Below, piece by piece: positions 42,701-51,443 of a stretch of 64,000 bases of DNA (the first letter of the stretch is position 1; each line of letters starts with the position of its first letter). The stretch spans positions 45,788 through 109,787 of the forward strand of contig CAXXLS010000008.1 in the NCBI GenBank assembly GCA_963677135.2, read 5' to 3'. Under the pieces are notes generated by a model that worked only from the letters and a program-made list of their open reading frames with translations, was not told the DNA's origin and searched no databases. The translations under genes and the position numbers were made by a program. The stretch comes from Seleniibacterium sp963677135 (GTDB taxonomy: Bacteria; Desulfobacterota; Desulfuromonadia; Desulfuromonadales; Geopsychrobacteraceae).

Positions 42701-42803
42701 ACGCGAGACGTTGAGCAGCGGCTATAATCTTATCAGTAACAATGTTGAAAATAGTGCAGAGAACCTTTGACGCAAAGAGAATTGGTAACAGGAGTGAAGA
42801 ACC

Positions 42804-45410
42804 ATGGATATGAACAAGATGACCCAGAAAGTACAGGAAGCGTTGCAGACTGCGCAGGCACAGGCGCTGCGCTTCGGTCATGCTGAAATCGATGGGGAAC
42901 ATCTGCTGTTGGCCCTGTGCGAACAGCAGGATGGTCTGGCGCCGCGCCTGTTACAGAAGATTGATGCCGATGTTGCCGAACTGATCCGTGGTCTGCAGAA
43001 GGATGTCGAGGCCCGGCCCCGGGTTGCCGGACCGGGGGCGGACAGCAGCAAGCTGTACGCCAGCCGCCGGCTCAGCAACCTGCTGCTGCAGGCTCAGACC
43101 GAGGCGGGACAGCTCAAGGATGAGTATGTCAGTGTCGAGCACATTCTGCTGGCGGCCGTCGGTGAAGGGGAGCGGACCGTCGCCGGGCGCCTGCTGAAAA
43201 AGCAGCAGGTGGACCGTGACAAGCTGCTGCAGGCTCTCACCCAGGTGCGCGGCAGCCAGCGGGTGACCAGCCAGGATCCCGAGGCGACTTACGATGCTCT
43301 TGAAAAATATGGTCGTGACCTGGTCGAGGAAGTCAAGAAAGGCAAGCTCGATCCGGTGATCGGCAGGGATGAGGAAATTCGCCGGGTGATCCGGATCCTG
43401 TCGCGTAAAACCAAGAACAACCCGGTTCTTATAGGCGAGCCCGGGGTCGGTAAGACGGCCATCGTCGAGGGGCTGGCCCACCGGATTGTCCGTGGCGACG
43501 TGCCGGAAGGGCTCAAGGGGAAAACCGTTTATTCCCTCGATATGGGGGCGCTGGTGGCCGGCGCCAAGTACCGTGGCGAGTTCGAGGAACGCCTTAAAGC
43601 CGTTCTCAAAGAAATCCATGACAGCGCGGGGCGGATCCTGCTGTTCATCGACGAGCTGCACACCATCGTCGGAACCGGCAAGAGCGAGGGGGCCATCGAC
43701 GCGGGGAACATGCTCAAGCCGATGCTGGCCCGGGGGGAACTGCACTGCATCGGGGCCACTACCCTCGATGAATATCGTCAGTATCTCGAGAAGGATCCGG
43801 CCCTCGAGCGGCGCTTTCAGCCGGTCATGGTGCAGCAGCCCAACGTCGAGGCGACCGTCAGTATCCTGCGCGGCCTCAAGGAGCGGTTCGAGGTCTATCA
43901 CGGGGTCCGGATTCATGACAACGCCCTGGTGGCGGCGGCCGAACTCAGTCACCGCTACATTGCCGACCGTTTCCTGCCGGACAAGGCCATCGATCTGGTC
44001 GACGAGGCCTGTGCGACCATCCGTACCGAAATCGATTCCATGCCGGCTGAACTGGACGCCGTCACCCGGCGGCTGATGCAGCTCGAAATCGAGGAGGCGG
44101 CCCTCAAGAAAGAAACCGACCCGGTCAGCAAGGAACGTCTGGCTGCGCTCCAGAAGGAACTGGCCGAGCTCAAGGCCAATGAGCAGACCCTGGCCGCCCA
44201 GTGGCAGCTTGAAAAAGGTGGCATCAAGAGCGTTCAGAGTTTGCGTGAAGAGATCGAGCATCTGCGGCTTGAGATTGCCGAGGCGGAGCGCAATTATGAT
44301 CTGAACCGTGCCGCGGAACTTAAATACGGGCGGCTGCCGGACCTTGAGAAACAGCTGCAGGCCCAGGAAGAAAAGCTGGAAAATGCCGACACTCAGAACA
44401 AGATGCTGCGCGAGGAAGTGACCGAGGATGAGATTGCCGAAATTGTCTCGCGCTGGACCGGAATCCCGGTGACCCGCCTGGTGGAAAGCGAACGGGACAA
44501 ACTGTTGCGCCTTGACGAGATTCTCCATCAGCGGGTGATCGGCCAGGATGAAGCGGTCCAGCGGGTGGCCGATGCGGTGATTCGGGCCCGGGCCGGGATC
44601 AAGGATCCGCGCCGGCCGATTGGATCGTTTATCTTCCTGGGTCCCACCGGGGTCGGCAAGACTGAACTGGCCCGGACCCTGGCCGAGGCCCTGTTCGACA
44701 GCGAAGAGAACATGATTCGCATCGACATGTCCGAATACATGGAGAAGCATGCCGTCAGTCGTCTGCTGGGCGCTCCTCCGGGATACATCGGCTATGAGGA
44801 AGGCGGCCAGCTGACCGAGGCGGTCAGACGGCAGCCCTATTCCGTGGTGCTCTTCGACGAGATCGAAAAGGCCCATCCCGATGTTTTCAATGTCCTGCTG
44901 CAGATTCTCGATGACGGTCGGGCGACGGACTCCAAGGGGCGGACGGTGAGCTTTAAAAACGCGGTCATCATCATGACCTCGAATATCGCGTCCCAGTATC
45001 TGCTGGAAGGGATCCGGGACGGGGTCATTCCCGAAGAGGTTCAGCGCCAGGTCGAACAGACCCTGCGCCAGAACTTCAGACCGGAATTCCTCAACCGCGT
45101 GGACGATATCGTCATCTTCAAGCCCCTGACCAAAGAGGAAATTCGCCAGATCGTCCTGCTGCTGGTCGAGGAACTGCGGCAGCGGGTGGCCGAGCGGCGT
45201 CTCAAACTCGAGCTGACCGATGCGGCTTGCGATTACATTGCCGAAAACGCCTACGACCCGGTTTTCGGGGCGCGGCCGCTGAAGCGCTTTATCCAGCACC
45301 AGCTCGAGACCAAGGTCGGCCGGGCCCTGATTTCGGGTGCGGTCGGACCCGACGGCAAGGTTCTGGTGGATGCGACCGACGGGGAACTGACCGTGACAAC
45401 GGAAGGCTAG
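42804..45410 (+). CDS. clpB: ATP-dependent disaggregase ClpB
   Basis: 868 residues, full length. Clp N-domain (1-145), first AAA+ domain with Walker A GEPGVGKT, coiled middle domain (about 405-525, ClpB-type), second AAA+ with GPTGVGKT and the C-terminal small domain. The long middle domain distinguishes ClpB from ClpA and ClpC. It dissolves aggregates with DnaK, working downstream of the small heat-shock proteins encoded just before it. A TATAAT-like box at about 42724 may be part of its own promoter. Confidence 0.97.
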   Translation: MDMNKMTQKVQEALQTAQAQALRFGHAEIDGEHLLLALCEQQDGLAPRLLQKIDADVAELIRGLQKDVEARPRVAGPGADSSKLYASRRLSNLLLQAQTEAGQLKDEYVSVEHILLAAVGEGERTVAGRLLKKQQVDRDKLLQALTQVRGSQRVTSQDPEATYDALEKYGRDLVEEVKKGKLDPVIGRDEEIRRVIRILSRKTKNNPVLIGEPGVGKTAIVEGLAHRIVRGDVPEGLKGKTVYSLDMGALVAGAKYRGEFEERLKAVLKEIHDSAGRILLFIDELHTIVGTGKSEGAIDAGNMLKPMLARGELHCIGATTLDEYRQYLEKDPALERRFQPVMVQQPNVEATVSILRGLKERFEVYHGVRIHDNALVAAAELSHRYIADRFLPDKAIDLVDEACATIRTEIDSMPAELDAVTRRLMQLEIEEAALKKETDPVSKERLAALQKELAELKANEQTLAAQWQLEKGGIKSVQSLREEIEHLRLEIAEAERNYDLNRAAELKYGRLPDLEKQLQAQEEKLENADTQNKMLREEVTEDEIAEIVSRWTGIPVTRLVESERDKLLRLDEILHQRVIGQDEAVQRVADAVIRARAGIKDPRRPIGSFIFLGPTGVGKTELARTLAEALFDSEENMIRIDMSEYMEKHAVSRLLGAPPGYIGYEEGGQLTEAVRRQPYSVVLFDEIEKAHPDVFNVLLQILDDGRATDSKGRTVSFKNAVIIMTSNIASQYLLEGIRDGVIPEEVQRQVEQTLRQNFRPEFLNRVDDIVIFKPLTKEEIRQIVLLLVEELRQRVAERRLKLELTDAACDYIAENAYDPVFGARPLKRFIQHQLETKVGRALISGAVGPDGKVLVDATDGELTVTTEG

Positions 45411-45442
45411 ATGATAATTTTTACCAACATGGTCGAATTTTC

Positions 45443-45470
45443 TTGCCAAGTCGCTGGAAAGGCATATAAT
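45443..45470 (+). promoter_or_regulatory. Sigma-70 promoter of the thioredoxin-fold gene
   Basis: TTGCCA (45443-45448), 16 bases, perfect TATAAT (45465-45470), 53 bases before the start codon. Confidence 0.65.
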
Positions 45471-45523
45471 TGACAAAAAAGGTAATAATTAGATTGTAAA
45501 CCTCAATTGATTGGAGGGACACC

Positions 45524-45799
45524 ATGCGAATCGATATTCTCTGTAAACCAGGTCACCCTGAAAGCTGTCAGAGCACTGTTGAAAATGTCCGTCAGGCTCT
45601 TGATAAACTTGGGGTTGAAGCAGAAGTCCACCAGTACAGTGATTCGAGAAAAATGATAGATAACAGGATCTACGTGGTTCCGGCCCTGATGATTGACGAT
45701 CAGGTGCGTATCGCCGGACGGGTCCCGGGAGTGGACGAAATCGTCAATTTCCTGGTCGAAAGACCACGTTACCTCAAGGATGTCTCCGAGGTTGCCTGA
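45524..45799 (+). CDS. Thioredoxin-fold protein, 91 aa
   Basis: GGAGGG before the ATG. The protein has the beta-alpha-beta order of a small thioredoxin/glutaredoxin fold (MRIDILCKPGHPESCQSTVE, then YVVPALMIDDQVRIAG with the cis-Pro). The Cys pair is C7 and C15, eight residues apart, not the classical CxxC, so it is not a normal disulfide reductase; a CxxGC-type small thioredoxin relative is the likeliest. Has its own promoter and terminator. Role unknown. Confidence 0.65.
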   Translation: MRIDILCKPGHPESCQSTVENVRQALDKLGVEAEVHQYSDSRKMIDNRIYVVPALMIDDQVRIAGRVPGVDEIVNFLVERPRYLKDVSEVA

Positions 45800-45829
45800 T
45801 CTCGAAAATCATCTGATACCAGCCTGAAA

Positions 45830-45860
45830 GGCTCCCGGTCACAGCGACCGGGAGCCTTTC
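45830..45860 (+). terminator. Rho-independent terminator
   Basis: GGCTCCCGGTC (45830-45840) pairs perfectly over 11 bp with GACCGGGAGCC (45846-45856), followed by TTTCTCATTTT. Confidence 0.85.
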
Positions 45861-46010
45861 TCATTTTGGCCGGCCTTCGCCTGGAATTGTTTTTCGCAAT
45901 GGGCGGGCCGGCGGCAAAATTATTGATTTCGAAATGAAATCTTTGTCGGCAGTTTATTTACTTTTCTCTTTTTCTAAGGTAGATTTAATCTTCTAGCATG
46001 GAGATGGAAT

Positions 46011-47378
46011 ATGCCTAAAATTCTGCTTGTCGATGATGTTGACCTGTTTTTGCAGCTGGAGCGTTCCTATCTTGAGGGGTGCGGTTACGAGTTGGTGACC
46101 GCGTCGTCCGGTGAGGAGACCCTGCAAAGACTTGAACGGATATCGCCGGACGTGGTGCTCCTCGATTATTATATGCCGGGGATCAATGGCGATGAAGTCT
46201 GCCGGACCATCCGCAACAATCCGCGCTGGGAAAAACTGCCGATCCTCATGGTCACCGCGGCGGGGAAGCCGGATGAGGTCAAAAGCTGCATCAGCGCCGG
46301 CTGCGACGATTATATCACCAAGCCGGTCAACAAGAATGAACTGCGTGACAAGATCGAAAGGCTCCTCGGCCAGGTCGGCCGCCGGCGCTCCGATCGGGTT
46401 GCGGTCAAGATTCCGGTTCAGGTGCAGACCGAAGACAGCATCAATGTGGCCCGGGCCGAAGACATCTCCGCCACGGGCATGTACCTGAAGTCGCCCGCCG
46501 TTCTAAAAGAAAATTCGGTGGTCGCCCTCAAGCTTGAAGGGGCTGACGGCCAGCTCATCTCCCTGTACGGCAAGGTCAAGCGAACCGACCGGGGAAAATC
46601 CCAGGAGTACGGAGTTTATTTCATTTGTCCCGACAAACAGAGCAAAATGATGCTTGATCAGCTGGTGCTCAATAAAAAGTCCGAAGCCATCGAGGGAATG
46701 TCGCCCGATGCGGAACTGAATCGTCGTCTTCAGGCCCTGGAAAAAGAATATGCGCGCCTGCGGCATGAGCAGGAAGACGCCCTGCGGCGGATCGGTGAAC
46801 TGGAGCAGGAAAATCTCGACTTCGCCAACCAGCTGGTCCAGGTCGAAGAGGTCAACAATAACCTGACCAATCTTTATATTGCCTCCTCCCGCCTGCATTC
46901 GACCCTTGATCGCGAAGAGACCCTGGAGATCATCAAGGAAGTCGTCATCAATTTTGTGGGGGCCGAAAAATTCGCCATCTTCCTGTATGACGCCAACGGC
47001 AAAAAGCTGTGCTTCGAGACCGGGGAAGGGTTCGAAGAGGATGAGGTGTTCCCCGAGATTGTGCTCAATGAAGGGATTCTTGGAACGACCGCGGCCAAAG
47101 AGGAAAACTATTTTTACCCGGGATCGATCAGCGATGGTTCCGACGACGTGCTGTCGCCGATTATTGCGATCCCCCTGCTGATCCAGGGGCAACTGATCGG
47201 GGTGCTGGCCATCTACCGGCTGTTCATTCAGAAGGAGCAGCTTGAATCCATCGACTACCAGCTGTTTTCCATGCTGGGGGAACACGCCGCAACGGCACTG
47301 TTCTCATCCACTCTTTACGGTCGCTCCGAGCGCAAGCGCCAGACCTACCAGGATGTCGTCGATCTGCTGCTGAAGTAG
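46011..47378 (+). CDS. Response regulator with REC, PilZ and GAF domains
   Basis: 455 residues. REC domain (1-120; phosphorylated Asp in VVLLDYYMPGINGDEV; Lys in YITKPVNKNE), PilZ domain (about 125-225; RRSDRVAVKIPV and DISATGMYLKSP give both c-di-GMP motifs), coiled coil (about 235-290) and GAF domain (about 295-440). There is no output domain such as GGDEF, EAL or HTH, so it may act through protein contacts, joining phosphorylation, c-di-GMP and a small-molecule signal. No kinase is encoded next to it. Confidence 0.85.
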   Translation: MPKILLVDDVDLFLQLERSYLEGCGYELVTASSGEETLQRLERISPDVVLLDYYMPGINGDEVCRTIRNNPRWEKLPILMVTAAGKPDEVKSCISAGCDDYITKPVNKNELRDKIERLLGQVGRRRSDRVAVKIPVQVQTEDSINVARAEDISATGMYLKSPAVLKENSVVALKLEGADGQLISLYGKVKRTDRGKSQEYGVYFICPDKQSKMMLDQLVLNKKSEAIEGMSPDAELNRRLQALEKEYARLRHEQEDALRRIGELEQENLDFANQLVQVEEVNNNLTNLYIASSRLHSTLDREETLEIIKEVVINFVGAEKFAIFLYDANGKKLCFETGEGFEEDEVFPEIVLNEGILGTTAAKEENYFYPGSISDGSDDVLSPIIAIPLLIQGQLIGVLAIYRLFIQKEQLESIDYQLFSMLGEHAATALFSSTLYGRSERKRQTYQDVVDLLLK

Positions 47379-47389
47379 GAGTGAGTCCG

Positions 47390-49234
47390 TCAGGCAGGGA
47401 TGAGGAGCCCGTGGGCAATGGCGAAATCGAGCTCTTCGGCATGGACCTGGCGGTGCTTTCTGAGCAGCTCGGCGTAGGTTCTGGTTCCGTCGGCCTGCTG
47501 CAGCATGATGGCGAAATTCTCCTCCAGTGCTTCCATCATTACCTCGTCATTCTGCCTTAGGAAAACCACGTATTCCTTTTCCCTGGTCAGGATGCCGGCC
47601 AGTTTTTGCAGACGTTCTCCGCCATAATATTCAAGTTCTTCCAGGGGGTGGTGAAAGCGCATGACCTGGATCTGCGGGTTGCGCCTCCAGCGGGCCCCCT
47701 TGCCCGATTGACGGTTGACGGGTCCTTCGCAGTTTGCGGCCAGGACCATTTCCGCGCAGACAAAATGGTAATTGATCAGATCTTCCAGAACATGACGGCA
47801 GGCAGACTGCCCGCAGCGCTTTAAGAGGTCGGCCCCGAATTCCTGCTGCAGGGGCAGAATATCCGCGGGCCACCAGGCTTCCGTGTTCAGGATGTCTGTC
47901 TCAGGCAATTTTTTGACCTCAACCAGCCAGTGGCTGAATTCCGTCAGGAGCCGGGACGGGGTTCTCTTGCTGACCTGGCAGAGCTGCAGAAAAAATCCGA
48001 CCGCGCGGCCGCGGTTGTAGAAAATGTCGGTTGCCGCGGCGAGCCGGCGGCTTTCCTGCAGATCGTCGGTCGAATAACTGCGGTTTTCCAGGAGGGCGTA
48101 GGGAGGCGCATCCTGGGACCGAATGCCGAACTTCTGCCGGTTGTCAAACAGCTCCGTCCCGGGCAGGACGGCCAGGGGGAAAACGTCGACCTGGTTGGGT
48201 TGCTGGTTCAGGGCAAAGTCGAGACTGCTCTGAAAACCGGCATGGTTGTCTCCGGGGAGCCCGTAGATCAGATCGAGGCCAAAGGTCACCCCGGCATTGG
48301 ACAGCAGCTCCAGGCTGCGGGTCACCCGGGACTGTTTCAGGCTGCGGTGCAAAGGTTTGAGAACCCGGGAATCTGCGGATTGCAGGCCGATCTGCACCGA
48401 GCAGGAGAGCCGGGACAGCAGTTCCGCCGTCTGTTCGTCAAGAAAGTCGGCTTTGGCCTCGATGTGGTAGTGAATGCCGGGAGCTGTTTTCAGCAGTAAT
48501 TCAAGAAGCTGTCTGCCCCGTTCCGGCGGTGCGTTGAAGGTTGAATCGAGCACCCAGAGCTGACTGACCCCCTGGCGGCGAAACAGTTCAAGCTCCGCTT
48601 TGAGCCGGGCAAAGGGCAGGGGGCGCACCCCCTGCTGCCCTTTGGAATCATAGCAGAAGGCGCAGTTGAACTGACAGCCGCGGGCAACCTCCCAGAGAAC
48701 GCCACAGCCCTTGTGCAGAGGCAGAGTGCCTGACAGCCACGGGGAGGTTGTGCGTTCGAGGTCGCTGCAGTGCGCTGCCGGAGGGAGCGGGCCGGGTAAG
48801 GCGGAGGTCACCAGGCCGGGGATCTGATCCCAGGATTTGCGCTGATGAATGCGCTGGAGCAGTTCGGGAAACGCTTCTTCCCCTTCGCCGCGAATAACGG
48901 CGTCGAGCTGCCCCTCCGCAAGGACTCCCGGACTGTCGGCGCTGGCCTCCGGTCCCCCGGCCAGCATGATCAGGTTCGGTCTGGCCTGGCGCAACACGCG
49001 GGCCGTCTGAAGGATCGCAGTGCGGTTCCACACGTAAAGGGGGAAGGCGATAACCTCCGGGTTCAGGGTCAGCAGGTCGCTGCAGAGCTGTTCCGGAGCG
49101 CTGCCCGGGTAGAGGTCGACAAGCCTGGTCCGGTGACGCAGACTTGCGGGCAGGGCTGCCTTCAGGTTGCCGGCCGCCAGAGCGACGGCCTGGGCAGATG
49201 GAGAAACATGCAGGGTGACGATGAGGATGTTCAT
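47390..49234 (-). CDS. B12-binding-domain radical SAM protein
   Basis: 614 residues. N-terminal cobalamin-binding-like Rossmann domain (1-130; GGPEASADSPGVL, DAVIRGEGEEAFPELL), without an evident DxHxxG base-off motif. Radical SAM core (about 185-400) with the cluster motif C-x3-C-x2-C in ARGCQFNCAFCYDSKG and GLDLIYGLPGD. The C-terminal 200 residues resemble the extra domain seen in DUF4080-type members. The substrate is unknown. It is convergent with the REC-PilZ-GAF gene and followed on its upstream side by an unknown gene in the same direction. Confidence 0.82.
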   Translation of the reverse strand: MNILIVTLHVSPSAQAVALAAGNLKAALPASLRHRTRLVDLYPGSAPEQLCSDLLTLNPEVIAFPLYVWNRTAILQTARVLRQARPNLIMLAGGPEASADSPGVLAEGQLDAVIRGEGEEAFPELLQRIHQRKSWDQIPGLVTSALPGPLPPAAHCSDLERTTSPWLSGTLPLHKGCGVLWEVARGCQFNCAFCYDSKGQQGVRPLPFARLKAELELFRRQGVSQLWVLDSTFNAPPERGRQLLELLLKTAPGIHYHIEAKADFLDEQTAELLSRLSCSVQIGLQSADSRVLKPLHRSLKQSRVTRSLELLSNAGVTFGLDLIYGLPGDNHAGFQSSLDFALNQQPNQVDVFPLAVLPGTELFDNRQKFGIRSQDAPPYALLENRSYSTDDLQESRRLAAATDIFYNRGRAVGFFLQLCQVSKRTPSRLLTEFSHWLVEVKKLPETDILNTEAWWPADILPLQQEFGADLLKRCGQSACRHVLEDLINYHFVCAEMVLAANCEGPVNRQSGKGARWRRNPQIQVMRFHHPLEELEYYGGERLQKLAGILTREKEYVVFLRQNDEVMMEALEENFAIMLQQADGTRTYAELLRKHRQVHAEELDFAIAHGLLIPA

Positions 49235-49245
49235 GGGATCTCAGC

Positions 49246-49803
49246 CTATTTCTTCAGGCTGACTTTGATCCGCGGTTTCCCCTCGCTGGTGTCGATGCTG
49301 AACTGGACGGGCTGGTCCCCATAACGACTGCGGATTTTTTCGCGCTGGGAGGCGAGGAACTCGGCGACTCTTTCGGCGCTGGGACCGTTACCGCTCAGGC
49401 CGCACTGCTGTCGGGCCCGGGTCAGTTGCTCATGGAGATCGCTGGCCTCCCGGGCCTGATTCCCGGGTGAAGAGGCTTCCGGTTTGGGGGCCTGGACAGC
49501 GGCACCGGCCAGCTTCGCCGTGTGGCGATGGTACTTGCCTTCGTCCATCAGGCGGAGAATCCGGTCCCAGTACTGGCTGTAGGACATGAAACGCGAAGCG
49601 ATCCCCTGGTAGCGGAATTTGAGGTCGGTCCAGACGATGTGGCGATTGGTGAAGTGGCGCAGACGCCTGGCCAGGGTTTTGCGCCGGTTGTGCGGTTCGC
49701 GTCGCTCCAGTCCGGCGAAATACTGTTCGTAGAGGATCTCAATCTCCTTGAGCTCCTGCTGAATTTCATCGAGTTCCCGAGCAATTTTGCGACGTTCATC
49801 CAT
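49246..49803 (-). CDS. Conserved coiled-coil protein, MXAN_5187-like
   Basis: 185 residues. N-terminal coiled coil (ELDEIQQELKEIEILYEQYF), then RRKTLARRLRHFTNRHIVWTD and YSQYWDRILRLMDEGKYHRH, a segment I associate with MXAN_5187-type deltaproteobacterial proteins; a Pro/Ala linker; and a small C-terminal domain (VQFSIDTSEGKPRIKVSL). Function unknown. It lies 11 bases upstream of the radical SAM gene on the same strand and is probably co-transcribed. Confidence 0.65.
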   Translation of the reverse strand: MDERRKIARELDEIQQELKEIEILYEQYFAGLERREPHNRRKTLARRLRHFTNRHIVWTDLKFRYQGIASRFMSYSQYWDRILRLMDEGKYHRHTAKLAGAAVQAPKPEASSPGNQAREASDLHEQLTRARQQCGLSGNGPSAERVAEFLASQREKIRSRYGDQPVQFSIDTSEGKPRIKVSLKK

Positions 49804-50048
49804 ATTTTTCCATGGCCTCCAGCAACAGAACTATACGTGAGCGTCGGGATCTTGTAAATATATTAGGGCAAATCTATTGTTTCGCCCGATGATCTGCTTG
49901 ACTCGGGGGGATTCTTTTGAAATAGTTAGCCTTTGTTCGACAATCCGGCACTGGTTCAGCCTGCTTTTGCGCTGAACGCCCGCCGGGGGGTTCCGGAATT
50001 CTCAAAGACGACAGTCTGCTTTTTTTCAGACCTTTTCAGGGGGTAAAC

Positions 50049-51428
50049 ATGAGTAAAGGCCTCGCTGCGGTTATTCTGGCTGCAGGCAAAGGGACGCGCA
50101 TGAAATCCGCGCTCCCGAAAGTTCTTCATCCCATCTGCGGACAACCGATGCTGTTCTATCCGTTGGAGGCGGCCCGGCTGGCCGGTTTCAGACAATTGAA
50201 AGTCGTGACGGGGCATGGTTCGGAGCAGGTCCGCCAAACCTTCGCGTCGCCCGACATTGAGTGGGTCGAGCAGACCGACCAGCTGGGGACCGGTCATGCC
50301 CTCATGTGTGCGGCCGGCGCCCTGAGGGGCTACAGTGGGGCCCTGCTGCTGCTGTGCGGGGACGTGCCGCTGCTTAAGCCGGACACCATCGAACGCCTTT
50401 ACGAGTATCATTCCGGCCAGGGGGCCGCGGTGACGGTGCTGACCGCCCAGATGCCCAACCCCACGGGGTACGGCCGGATTATTCGCGACGGCGAGCAGGT
50501 CCTGCGGATCGTGGAAGAGAAGGATGCCAGCGAGGATGAGCGCCTGGTGACAGAAATCAATACCGGCACCTATCTCTTCGATGCGGCCTTCGTCCTCTCC
50601 GCCCTCAAGGGGCTCAATAAAAACAACGCTCAGAAAGAATATTACCTGACCGACGTCGTCGCGGCCGCCGTTACCCAGGGGCTCAAGACCAGGGCCCTGT
50701 GCGTCGAGGACCCCACCGAGGCGATGGGTATCAACGATCGCTGCCAGCTGGCCGAGGCGGAAGTGCTGATGCGCTGGAAGATCAATGCCGACCTGATGTT
50801 CTCCGGAGTCTCCATGACCGATCCGACCACCGTGTACGTTGACAACGGGGTTGAAATCGGAGCCGATACGGTGCTTCACCCCAATGTCCATCTGCGCGGC
50901 AAAACCAGTATCGGCCGCAACTGCGTCATTGAAACGGGCGTCGTGGTGGTCGATTCCATCGTCGGCGACGGTGTTCGCCTCAAGGCAGGGTCTGTCGTCG
51001 AAGAGTCAACGATCGGGCCAAGTTGCGAGATCGGGCCCATGGCCCACCTGCGCCCGGGAAATATTCTCAAGGGCAATAATAAAATAGGGAATTTCGTAGA
51101 AACGAAAAAGGCCGTTCTGGGGGAGGGCAGCAAGGCCAGCCACCTGACCTACATCGGGGATGCCGAGGTCGGGAAGAACGTCAATTTCGGCTGTGGCACC
51201 ATCACCTGCAACTATGACGGTGTCAACAAGTACAAGACCATCGTCGAGGACGATGTCTTTGTCGGCAGCGACACTCAATTTATCGCGCCCGTCACCATCG
51301 GTCGCAACAGTCTGATCGCAGCCGGTTCAACCATTACCAAGGATGTGCCGCCGGATGCTTTGGCCCTGTCCCGCTCACCCCAGAAGGTGATCCCGGGCTG
51401 GCGGACCCGCAAACAGAAAAAATCCTGA
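50049..51428 (+). CDS. glmU: Bifunctional UDP-GlcNAc pyrophosphorylase / GlcN-1-P acetyltransferase
   Basis: 459 residues, full length. N-terminal uridylyltransferase (LAAGKGTRMKSALPKVLH at residues 10-27; GTGHAL) and C-terminal left-handed beta-helix acetyltransferase (hexapeptide repeats from about 250; NYDGVNKYKT; GSTITKDVP). It makes UDP-GlcNAc for peptidoglycan and LPS. A weak TTGACT/AATAGT promoter pair precedes it near 49898. glmS follows 15 bases downstream, so both ends of the hexosamine pathway are co-transcribed. Confidence 0.97.
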   Translation: MSKGLAAVILAAGKGTRMKSALPKVLHPICGQPMLFYPLEAARLAGFRQLKVVTGHGSEQVRQTFASPDIEWVEQTDQLGTGHALMCAAGALRGYSGALLLLCGDVPLLKPDTIERLYEYHSGQGAAVTVLTAQMPNPTGYGRIIRDGEQVLRIVEEKDASEDERLVTEINTGTYLFDAAFVLSALKGLNKNNAQKEYYLTDVVAAAVTQGLKTRALCVEDPTEAMGINDRCQLAEAEVLMRWKINADLMFSGVSMTDPTTVYVDNGVEIGADTVLHPNVHLRGKTSIGRNCVIETGVVVVDSIVGDGVRLKAGSVVEESTIGPSCEIGPMAHLRPGNILKGNNKIGNFVETKKAVLGEGSKASHLTYIGDAEVGKNVNFGCGTITCNYDGVNKYKTIVEDDVFVGSDTQFIAPVTIGRNSLIAAGSTITKDVPPDALALSRSPQKVIPGWRTRKQKKS

Positions 51429-51443
51429 CGAGAGTAGACATAT

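Noticed and set aside
42951..45476. 841-codon antisense open frame opposite clpB.
   Set aside because: A shadow of the highly conserved clpB gene caused by codon bias.
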